Below are positions 48,557 through 59,673 of a stretch of DNA of 64,000 nt, piece by piece. The translations under genes and the position numbers were made by a program. Location: positions 62,001 to 126,000 of the forward strand of contig JAHREC010000016.1 of NCBI GenBank assembly GCA_020081605.1, written 5' to 3'. The notes under the pieces are model-generated. The model had not been told where the DNA came from. It did no database searches and was given only the letters and a program-made list of their open reading frames with translations. This DNA comes from Albifimbria verrucaria. Lineage: Eukaryota; Ascomycota; Sordariomycetes; Hypocreales; Stachybotryaceae. Position 1 is the first letter of the stretch. Every line of letters starts with the position of its first letter.

Positions 48557-51085
48557 ATAATTAATTATTTTAAAATTTATTAATAAAATATTTTAAATAA
48601 TATTTTAAAATTTAATTTTTTTTTTTAATTATTTATTTAAAAATAAAATATAATTAATAATTTATATTTAATTTATATTTAATAATATAATATTATTTAA
48701 AATTAATTAATAAATAAAATATTTTTATTTAAAATAATTTTTTAAAATATTAAAATATAATTTAATTTTATAATAAAATAATTTTATAAATTTTATTATA
48801 TTAATATTTATATTTATTAAAAAAATATATATATATATTTAATATATTAATATATTATTATTTAAATTATATTAATTTTTTATTTATTTTTTTAAATATA
48901 AATAATATTATAATAAAATTTATAAAAATTTTATTATAATTTTTAAATATAAATAATAATATAAAAATTTTATAAAAATAATATTTTTTTATTATTATTT
49001 TTAATAAATTATATAAAAATTTATTTAATTAATAATATTTTTAAAAAAAAGTTTTAATAAAATTTTTATTAAATTAATTTTATAATATAAATATATTTAA
49101 AATATTTTATTAATATATTATTATAAAATAATTATAATAATTTTATTTAATAATAAATTTAATTAATATATAAATATATTTTTATATTTAATAAATTTAA
49201 ATTAATTTATTAATTATAAAAAATAATATATTTTAATTTTATTTATATATTATTTATTTAAATTTTTTAAATTTTAAAATATTTATTTTAAATATTTTTA
49301 ATTAATTTAATTAAATTTAAATTTAAATTTAAATTATAAATTATTTTTAAAAAAATTTTTAATATTTTTATTATAAAAATTATTATTTATAATTAATATA
49401 TTTTTTAAAAAATTATTTTTATTTTAATTTTAATAATTTTTTTATTAATTTTATTTTAATAATTTTTAAATTTTATTATTTTAAATAATAATATTTTATT
49501 TAATTTAATTATTTTTTTATTTAAAATTTTTTTATTTATAATAATTTATAATTTAATTATTAATAATTTTTTATTTTATAAATTTTATTTATATTTTTTA
49601 TAAAAATATTTTATATTTAATTTATTTTATTTTATAATTTTAATAATAAATTTTTAATAAATAATATTTTATTTATATAATTTAATTTTTTTAATAATTT
49701 ATTAATTAAATTTAATTTTTTTATATAATATTTAATAATAAAATTATAAAATATAAAAATATATATTATTTTATTTATTTATTATTAAATTCTAATTATA
49801 TTATAAATTAATATAAATTTTAATAATTTAATTAAATTTTTTTAAAAATATTATTTTTTAAAATAATATTATTAATATTTAAATAATTTTATAATTATTA
49901 TAAATTTTTAATTAAAAATTTTATAATTATTTTAAATTTTTAATTAAAAATTTTATAATTATTTTAAATTTTTAATTAAAAATTTTATAATTAAATTTAA
50001 ATTTTTAAATTTTATTAATTAAAAAATAATTAAATAATTAATTTTTATTATTAAATTAAAATAATATTTTTATTATAATAAATTTTAAAATATTAATTTT
50101 AAATTTTATTATATATAAAATATTAAAATCTTATAATAATAATATTTTTTAAAATATATTAATAAATTAATAATATATTATTTTTTTTTATATTTAATAT
50201 TAAAATATTAAATTTATTTTTATTTTTATTATTTTTAAATAATAAATATAAAAATATTATAATATTAATATATTATTATATATATTTTTAATAAAATTAT
50301 AAAATTTTAAAAATATTTAAATTTTATAATAATTTATAAATTTTTTAATTTTAAATTATATTTATTTAATTTAAATTTATTATTATTTTTTATTTAAAAA
50401 AATAAATTTTAAGATTTTAATTTAATTTTAATAAAAAAATATTTTTAAAATTTTATAAAGAATTTAATTTTTTAAATTATTTTAAAAAATTATAATATAA
50501 ATAATATATATTTTTTAATTTTTAAAAAAAAAATAATTATATTATTAAAATAATTTATATAAATAATATTAAATAATTTATTAAATATTTAATATATATA
50601 TATTTAAAAATTATAAATATATTTATAAATTTAAAAAATATTATTATATATTTATAATAATTATATTAAATATAAAATATAATTTTTATTTATAATTTTT
50701 ATAATTTAAATATAATAATAAATATTTTTAATATTTATTTTTATAAATTAATTATAATTTTAAATATTAAAAATTTTATAATTAAAAATTTTTATAATTA
50801 AAAATAATAAATAATAATTTTTTATATAATATTATTAAAATTATAATAATTTATATAAAAATATAAATTATTATTTTTTTAATATAAAAAAATAAATATT
50901 TTTATAAAATTTTTAATTAATTATTTATTTTAATATTTTTATAATTTTTATAATTTATTTTAAAATAAAAATATATTAATTTATAAAATAATTTTTTTTT
51001 ATAAATTAATAATATAATTTATTATTTTATATTTAAATAAAATATTTATATTTTTAAAAATAAATATATTTTTATATATTTTAAA
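48557..51085 (+). repeat. Direct repeat beta, copy 2
   Basis: Second copy of the segments at 46155-47640, interrupted by extra sequence (for example at about 48815-48997). Confidence 0.5.
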
Positions 51086-52804
51086 TTATAAAAATAAAAT
51101 ATAATATTTTTTTAAAAGTTTTTTTTAAATTTAAATTATATAAATTATTATTTTTTTATATAAAATAATAAAAATATTTAAATTTTTTTAATATAATATT
51201 TATTTTTATATATTTAAATTATTAAATTTAATTTTAAAAATTAAAATAAATTTAATATTTAATTAAAATATTTATTAAAAATAATATTAAAATTTTTTAT
51301 AATTTTAAATTTTTATTAATATTTATATATAAATATTTAATTTTTTAATTTTATTTTTATTATTTATAAAAATTATAAATATTTATTAAATATTATATAT
51401 ATATATAAAAAAATTATTTAAATTAATTAATTTTAAAAAATAATAATTAATTATTTAAATTTTTAAATTTTTATAAATTTTTTATTAATAATATTTATTT
51501 TAATATAATTATTAAAATTTATTTATATTATTATATTAATATAATTTTTAATTTAAATTAAAATATATATATAAAATAAAATTTTAAAAATTAATTTTAA
51601 AATTATTTTTAAAATTATTTTTTAATTATTAATTATTTTTTAATATTTTTATAATATTTTATTTTTAGTTTATTTAATAATTATTTTATAATTTTAAATT
51701 ATATAATTTTTTTTAATAATAAAAATATTAAATTTTATTTAAATTATTTATTTTTAAAATTAAAATATAAAATTAAAAAATATAAATAAAAATTAAATAA
51801 TTTATTTATATTTTATTAAAAAAATTTAAATATAAATTTATAATTTTTTTTATTTATAAAATTATATTATTTTTTAATATTATTAAATATAAATTTATAA
51901 TTTTTTTATTTATAAAATTATATTATTTTTAATATTATTAAATTAAATTTAAAATTTTTTTAAAATTTTTAATATTTTAATATTATTAAAAATTAATTAA
52001 TTTTAATATTTTTTTAATTTAATATAAAAAATTTAATTTTTATTTTTATTATTTTTAAAATTATTATTTTTAATAAATTAAAATAAATATAAAAATTTTA
52101 TAAAAATAATTTTTTTATTTAATATTTTTTAATTATTAAATAATATAAATTTTATAATTTAAAGATTTTTAATTAAAATAATAATTTATTTTTTAAATTT
52201 ATTTTAATTATTTTTAATTTTTAATTTTTAATTTTTTAATTATTTATTTAAATATTAATTTTATTTTATTTTATAATTATAATTTATATAATTAAATATA
52301 AAAAGAATTTTTTATAATTTTTTTATATTATTATTTAATTTTTTAAAAAATATATTTTAAATTTTTAAATTAATAATTATATTTTTAAAAATAATAATAT
52401 ATTTTAATTAAAAATATTTTAAATTTTAATTTTATTATTATTATTATTAATTAATAAAATTATATATATTATTATTTTAATATAAATTTAATTATTAAAT
52501 ATTTATTTTTTAAATTTAATTTTTATAATAAAATAATTTTTTTTAAAGATTTTTAAAGCTTTTAATTATATAATATATTATTAAATTATTAATATAAATT
52601 TTTATATTTAAATAATAATTAAAATAAATATATTATTTATAATTAATTTATTAAATATATATATTAAAAAATTAAATATATTTTTAATTAAAAATATAAT
52701 TTTTATTAATTTATTATTATTAATATTTTAATAATATTTTAATATTATTATTTTTAAATAATAAAAATAAAAACTTTAAAATTATTATAATAATTATTAT
52801 ATAA

Positions 52805-52975
52805 AAAAATTAAATAAAAATAATATAAAATATATTTTAAAATAATTATATTTATATTATAAAATTAAAATTTATAAATTTAAAATTTTATTTATAAATT
52901 TTTATATTAATATTAAAAAATTATTAATATTATATAATTTATAAAATAAATTATTTTAATTTTATAATAAAAATT
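52805..52975 (+). repeat. Repeat alpha, copy 3 (fully decayed)
   Basis: Same order of A/T words as copies 1 and 2, but with no C or G left; it looks like the end point of mutation. Confidence 0.55.
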
Positions 52976-52980
52976 ATTTA

Positions 52981-53597
52981 TTTTTAAATAAATAAATAAA
53001 ATTTATTTTAATTTAAAATAATATATATTAAATTATTAATTAAATTTAATTTATATTTTAAAAATTTAATTAAAAAATAATTTAATAATTATATATTATT
53101 AATAATTAATAATTTTTAATTAATAATTATAAAAAGATTTTTATTTATATATTATTATTTTATTTAAAAATAAATATATTTTTATTATTTTTAAAATAAT
53201 ATTAATTTTTATTATTTTTAAAAATAATAATTTATTTATTTATTTTATATTTAATTAATAAATTTTATTAATTTATATTTTAATATTTTTATTTATATTT
53301 ATTATATTAATATATTAATTATATTAATTATTTTTATATAATATTTTTTATTATTATTTATTAATTTAATATTATATATAAATTTTTTTATTTTTTTATT
53401 TTATTATTTTAAAAAATATATTTTTATATTTTTTATAATAAATTAAAAATTTTTATTTATATAATTTTTATAATATATATTTTTATATTTAATATAATTA
53501 AATAAAAAATAAAATATATAATTTTTAATTATTTTATAAATTTTAAATTAATTTATATTAAATATTTTAAATATTATATTAATATAAATTATAATAG
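52981..53597 (+). repeat. Left arm of a long inverted repeat
   Basis: The roughly 617-base arm reads, on the opposite strand, almost the same as 55443-56063, with scattered one-base indels and substitutions. The loop between the arms is about 1.85 kb and includes the 9-base minisatellite. Confidence 0.7.
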
Positions 53598-54528
53598 TTT
53601 TTAATTTATTAATTTTATTAATAATTTTATTTATTTTATTAATAATTTTATTAATTTTATTAATAATTTTATTAAATATATATTTATTTAATTTAAATAT
53701 ATATTTAAATAATTAATAATATATATATATAATAAATAATTTAATATAATAAATAATTTAAAAATTTTAATTTTTAAAATAAAAATTTTAAATAAAATAT
53801 TATAAATTATTTAATTAATTAAAATTAATTATTATATTTTTATTTAAAAGCTTTTATTTATATTATATATATTTATATATTATATTTAAATTTATTATAT
53901 ATATTATAATATTTTTAAATAAATTAATTTAATTTTTTTAATTATTTTTTTAATAATTTAATTATTATTTATATATTAATATTTTTTTAATTAATTAATA
54001 TTTAATTTTTTTTTATAATTATTATTTTTTATTATATAAATATTTTTTTAATATTAATTTAATATTTTATTTATTTTTTAAAAATTTTTAATTTTAATTT
54101 TAAATAAAATTATTTTATAAATAATTATTTTTATTTTTTTAAAAAAATTATAATATTTTTATAATTAATATTAAAAATTATTTTTATATTTTTTTAATTT
54201 AATTTTTAATATATTTAAATTAAAATTTAATTTTTTAATTATTTTTAAAATTTTTAAAATTAAAAAATAAATAATATAAATTTATTAATAATAAATTATA
54301 AAATTTATAATTAAATATAAAATTTTAAAATTATATAATTTATATTTAAAAAATATATTTTATATTTTTAAAAAATTTTAAATATTTAATTTAATTATAA
54401 TAATTTAATATATTTTATAAAAATTAAAAAAATTTAATTTTAAAAATATAAATAATAAAATATTTAATTAAATATATTATTTTTTAATTATATATTTTTT
54501 AAAATAATTTAAAATAATTTATATTTAA

Positions 54529-54863
54529 TAAATAAAATAAATAAAATAAATAAAATAAATAAAATAAATAAAATAAATAAAATAAATAAAATAAATAAAA
54601 TAAATAAAATAAATAAAATAAATAAAATAAATAAAATAAATAAAATAAATAAAATAAATAAAATAAATAAAATAAATAAAATAAATAAAATAAATAAAAT
54701 AAATAAAATAAATAAAATAAATAAAATAAATAAAATAAATAAAATAAATAAAATAAATAAAATAAATAAAATAAATAAAATAAATAAAATAAATAAAATA
54801 AATAAAATAAATAAAATAAATAAAATAAATAAAATAAATAAAATAAATAAAATAAATAAAATA
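54529..54863 (+). repeat. 9-bp minisatellite (TAAATAAAA)n
   Basis: About 37 perfect or near-perfect tandem copies of TAAATAAAA fill 335 bases. The strand is strongly asymmetric (only A and T, A-rich on +). Confidence 0.9.
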
Positions 54864-55442
54864 ATATATAAAATATAATAATTATATTTTTTTATAAAAA
54901 TCTTTTAAAAAATTAAATTATAATTTTTTATTTATTAAAAATTATAAATAATATATATTATTTAATTTTTTAATTATATTTTAATTAAAATATTATAATT
55001 AATTAATATTTATTTTATTATTTATTAAATTATTTTTAATAATTATAATAATTTAATTAATTAAATAAAAACTTTATAATATTAATTAAAAAAATAATAT
55101 TAATTTATAATAATAATAATAAATAATAATATTAATTTTTTAATATTAATTAATTTAAATATTATAATTTATTTATAGTTTTTAAATTAAATTTTTTAAA
55201 ATTTATATATTTTTTTAAATTTATAATAATTATATTATTTATAATAATATTTATTATAAAATATATTTTATTAAAATTATATTAATTATTTAATTTTATA
55301 TTATATTTTATAATTATATTTATTATATATATAAATTATATATATATTATAATTAAATTTTTATATTTAATTTTTAATAATTATATTAATAAAAAAATAT
55401 TTTAAATTTTAATTATTATTTAATAAAATTTAAAATTTAATA

Positions 55443-56063
55443 TATATTATAATTTATATTAATATAATATTTAAAATATATTAAAATAAATTAATTTAAT
55501 ATTTATAAAATAATTAAAAATTATATATTTTATTTTTTATTTAATTATATTAAATATAAAAATATATATTATAAAAAATTATATAAATAAAAATTCTTAA
55601 TTTATTATAAAAATATAAAAATATATTTTTTAAAATAATAAAATAAAAATATAAAAAAATTTATATATAATATTAAATTAATAAATAATAATAAAAAAAT
55701 ATTATATAAAAATAATTAATATAATTAATATATTAATATAATAAATTTAAATAAAAATATTAAAATATAAATTAATAAAATTTATTAATTAAATATAAAA
55801 TAAATAAATAAATTATTATTTTTAAAAATAATAAAAATTAATATTATTTTAAAAATAATAAAAATATATTTATTTTTAAATAAAATAATAATATATAAAT
55901 AAAAATATTTTTTAATTATTAATTAAAAAATTATTAATTATTAATAATATATATTTATTAAATTATTTTTTAATTAAATTTTTTAAAGAATAATTTAAAT
56001 TTAATTAATAATTTTATATATATTATTTTAAATTAAAATAAATTTTATTTATTTATTTAAAAA
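55443..56063 (-). repeat. Right arm of the long inverted repeat
   Basis: Reverse-complement partner of 52981-53597. Its outer end is directly followed by the right copy of the block-edge inverted repeat. Confidence 0.7.
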
Positions 56064-56065
56064 TA

Positions 56066-56133
56066 AAAAACTTTAATTTTATTTATTTTATATTTATTTT
56101 ATAATATAGAATAATCTTTAATTATTATAAAAA
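56066..56133 (-). repeat. Right copy of the block-edge inverted repeat
   Basis: On the minus strand this reads GATTATTCTATATTATAAAA and onward, as at 38936-39003. A two- to three-base difference (CAGG versus TAAA type) is consistent with RIP in this copy only. Confidence 0.55.
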
Positions 56134-56585
56134 TTAAAAATTATAAAAAAATTATTTTTATTTATTTAAATTTATAATTAAAAATATATATTTATATATT
56201 TTTATTAATAAATTAAATATTTTTAAAAAATTATTATTATTATTTATGTTTTTTATTTATTAATTTAAAAAATTAATATTTTATTATTTATATTTTTTAT
56301 TTATTAATTTAAAAATATATTATTTTATTATTTAAATATATTTATATAATATAATTTTTAATTTTAATTTTAATAATAATATATAATTAATAAAAATTTT
56401 TTTAATAATATAATTAATAAATATATAAATTATTTTATTAAATACTTCTATAAAAATTTATAATTTATTTTATTTATAATTATTAATATATTTAATATAT
56501 TTTATTTTAAATATATAAACTCTATATATATTTATAATAATTTAATATTATATTATTTTAATTAAATATAATTTTCTTTTAATTA

Positions 56586-57281
56586 ATCCTAGTATAATCA
56601 CTTAATTCTTATCGAGTTTCCTATTAAGATAATTTTATAAATCTCTTTAAGAAATAATATCTAGCTTCTTCGGTAGGATTATAGCTATAATAGTTAAAGA
56701 TTATACTGCTATAATTATCCGAGCTACTCGACTAATATATATATCTTCATCTTCGCTATTACCCACATGGATAATCCTACATTTTGGGGTATTTTCTTCT
56801 GCTCCAATACGCTTCGCAAAGCAGTTAATTCTACATCAGTTAGTAGAGGACTCTTTATTCTAAAGCTAGATTTACTCAAAACTAACACCCCAAATAATTT
56901 TAGTTATCAACCAAAGACGAAAGACCATATGCTTTACTTCCTAAAAGCTTTAAAATTTGAAAAGCTCATCCGCTTCCGCTCGCCGGAGATTCAGTGATCT
57001 ACTTATTAGTTTATGGAAGGAGGCTCTAATTCGCACATTATTCGATCTAAAATTAAGCGGAGTTTTCTGCTGCTATCTGTATGCGGTTATATTCGGAGTT
57101 TATACTTCAAGACTTGCATATATTTCGAAACGTGCGAGGTCATGACCTGGTACTATTGGGAATGAACATTTAGCTACTACCATATCCTACTAGGCGTAGC
57201 TATTAATTGGATTTTTAATCCTAGAATACTTCTAGTATACTTCTTGATTCCCCGGTAGAATATTTCGGTCTCATTTTGAAG
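56586..57281. other. Transition from AT block to normal sequence, no supported gene
   Basis: Composition rises gradually. Two short open frames (56767-57145) carry no recognisable motif. Confidence 0.35.
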
Positions 57282-57854
57282 TTACTCCGGTTGGAAAACG
57301 TACCCCACGACCCCTCGTCGGTGTATCCTAAATTATTGACTGCATTCCACTTCTCGGCTGAGTCGATTGTATAAAAGTGATCGGTGCCACTCGGGCTATA
57401 AGTGCGGTAGAGTGGCACTGTACGATGAACTTTCTTTGTGTATATATAGCCAACACGACCTTCATCCTGATACCCAAGCCTCTGAACTGCATTATCTCGT
57501 TCAGCCGCAGACGCGGTATAAAAATGATCCGTTGCGGAGGGTGAGTAGAGTCGGTAAAGAGCTGTGGTTTCCTTTTCCTTGGAAGAGTAGATGCGGCACG
57601 TGATTCCTTCAGGACTATATCCAAGATTTTGGACAGCGTTGTTGTATTCATTATGATCATTGGTGTAAAATGGTCGACAGCACCAGGGCTATAAGCTCGC
57701 CACAGATTGACAAGGTCTGCTGTCGCCTATAAAAGATTAGACACCTCTATGAAAAGTTGATCTATTCGATTCATATCGTTGGGAGGGGTCATCTTACAGA
57801 CACTTGTACTGCTACAGCAATTGCAGATAGAACCAGGCCAAGGTAGAAGCGCAT
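57282..57854 (-). CDS. Secreted protein of three DUF5648-type repeats
   Basis: The start at 57854 gives the signal peptide MRFYLGLVLSAIAVAVQVS, ending at an intron (57727-57797). The rest is three tandem repeats of about 43 residues with the pattern LYR.YSP...DHFYT....E...AV..LGY..EG, for example ALYRLYSPSATDHFYT and PLYRTYSPSGTDHFYT. This matches the DUF5648 repeat, also found as an accessory module in bacterial and fungal secreted hydrolases; its molecular role is not established. Two single bases are missing, in the run at 57667-57670 (first repeat) and the run at 57311-57314 (just before the stop near 57282). Allowing them gives a complete secreted protein with no other domain. It is probably extracellular and may bind cell walls or glycans. 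Confidence 0.75.
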
Positions 57855-57987
57855 ATTGAGGGCTAAAGTCGTAAGCTGTGGATTTCTAAGAAGTTTCCTA
57901 GGAAGAATCTCAAGAAGTTGCTTGAGAAGTGCTCAGGGAATGATGAGGAAATTGAAGAGCGAGGGTAATGTGTGGGTTGTAGTGCTC

Positions 57988-57995
57988 TATATATA
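57988..57995 (-). promoter_or_regulatory. TATA box of the DUF5648-repeat gene
   Basis: TATATATA lies about 135 bases upstream of the start codon at 57854 on the minus strand, matching the spacing of the other TATA elements in the window. Confidence 0.4.
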
Positions 57996-59022
57996 ATTTT
58001 CAAAAGATAGCCTTATGCTTGTATCACAGGCAAGAAGAGTAGTAAAACACTGCCCAGACTCGTTAGCTATGTGGAATGCCTCGCAATTATCGGAGGAGGC
58101 TCGGGCTGTGTTGAATAGCGCAGCCTGATATCAGCTGATGTTAACTGATGCAACCCCGACGGCTTGATACGACAATGGCTATGCATCGTGCAATTCTATT
58201 GGTTTTTCTACATGTAATATATCACGAAATAAGATAGTTCAATACCTGACGTGCAGGGTGCGGCTGAAGTGTCTAAGACATGAAAAAGAACTGGCAGCTT
58301 CCCAGGCATTGCCTAGCTATAGAGGCATTTCTGAAGAACTTCATGTGCGAATTCTCATTAGCGCCAGTGCTAATTCAAATTTGCGCCAGTCCTTCAACAT
58401 CTATATTTCTACTTCATGTCGCCGGATATGTAACTTGCGAACATCCTTGAACGCTTAGAAGAACTGTGTGCTCTGTTTGACTCATGTCGTGAGACAATAA
58501 ACCAATATATGTCTCGGCGGTATCTGCAAGCCCGCTGCTCTAGACCACGAAGACCTGGCCTGGTGGGTTGCATCACCGCGAGAATTTGGGTAATGGACTG
58601 GGGTACTGTAGTAAATTACATAATAAATCTCCTGATATTTCTAGATTGAGAATGCCTAACCATGGCTGGGCGAGCTTGCGGTGCTTACCGTCACTCGGGT
58701 ATGTGGTTGCAATTTATTTACCAAGTAAAGTGGCAGTGCAAACGTTTGGAGCCTACAGAAAACTCGATGCAAGCATGTGTCCAGTCGGAAAGAAGGTGGA
58801 ACTATCAGAAGGCTGTGGACCTTAGTATACCTTCACAACAGACCGTGGCAGTTTCAGTTCAAAGGAAACTGCTGCATCGTGGAGGTGGCCAGTCTTTGTG
58901 CAATCCAATATTCTTCTATTCAGGACTACTAAAATGGCACTTTTCGCCTCATCAGCCGTTTTCTCAATTGAGAACTGCATCATGCTACAAATTTCGACGT
59001 CTCATCACTATCTTCTGTTCTA
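57996..59022. other. Intergenic region, no supported gene
   Basis: Several overlapping short frames at 58258-59033 have no recognisable content. Confidence 0.35.
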
Positions 59023-59673
59023 CTAAGTGGTAATTTTCTGCCAATCCGAACCATTCTCTGTGAATGACTCTTCTGTCTTGTTTCCCACGTAAGCAGGCCC
59101 ATTATTAATACAGCACTTTTCTTTCTTCCTCAAAACAGAGTATTCACAACAGCCCCTACGCATTACCAATGAATCGCCCTCTCCTACTCGTCTATTGGTG
59201 CTGCCTATAATGCCCTCTGTCGTAGGAAATAGAAACGGCTGATGATTGTAAGCGTCTGCCAGTCTAAAGCCCACGGACCCAAACACGCCCTTTAGTACCT
59301 GTAATGGGGACTTATAATAAGCTAGAACTCCAATAATAACGAGAATCTGAATACTCACCGTCCAGGCCCACATTAGGAGAATGGTCAAGCTCCAAATACC
59401 TGATAAGGCGGTGACTGCCTGTGTGAGGAGCTGAAACACTATATCGCCAATGAAACCTGCCACTGACTGCACGAAACTTGATATGATGTAAACGTATAGA
59501 GGGGTGAAAATCTACCAGTTCATCTTATCGTACTTTTCTCCGAAGATTAGATCGGCAATTGATATTCTGCAGTCCTATATAGAATAGGCCAAGATTGCTA
59601 TAACGGTTACGGTAAGATCGTACTATATATCCTTGTTCCATGGCTTCCTACCGTTGTACAGATTATTGGTCAT
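59023..59673 (-). pseudogene. Multi-pass membrane protein relic with three in-frame amber codons
   Basis: From a Met at 59673 (MTNNLYNGRKPWNKDI) one frame runs to 59023 with three TAG codons, at 59623-59625, 59575-59577 and 59512-59514. Between and after them are hydrophobic stretches (LTVTVIAILAYSI; IFTPLYVYIISSF; SLTILLMWAWTVSIQILVII) that look like three or four membrane helices, followed by a cysteine-containing soluble tail. I do not recognise the family. All three stops can be derived from CAG by C-to-T, which fits RIP rather than the single-base losses seen elsewhere. Confidence 0.5.

Larger units (their letters stand above)
38365..56585. repeat. 18 kb hyper-AT-rich block, RIP-saturated repeat nest
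   Basis: The sequence is nearly pure A and T for over 18 kb with no gene. In the left third (to about 44 kb) residual C is almost always followed by T or C and residual G preceded by A or G, so CpA and TpG are nearly absent, as expected after RIP on both strands. From about 46 kb rightward almost no G or C remains except in one patch at 47.67-47.87 kb. Several internal repeats are listed separately. The block could be pericentromeric, subtelomeric or an isolated repeat island. Confidence 0.85.

Noticed and set aside
54529..54863. Minisatellite considered as a CRISPR array or telomere
   Set aside because: The unit is a continuous 9-base tandem without spacers and is not TTAGGG-like; the genome is eukaryotic.
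38365..56585. Mitochondrial DNA or an AT-rich plasmid insertion as the source of the AT block
   Set aside because: No tRNA, rRNA or mitochondrial protein motif is visible. Residual G/C follows the CpA/TpG-loss pattern and internal repeats show graded decay, which fits RIP better.
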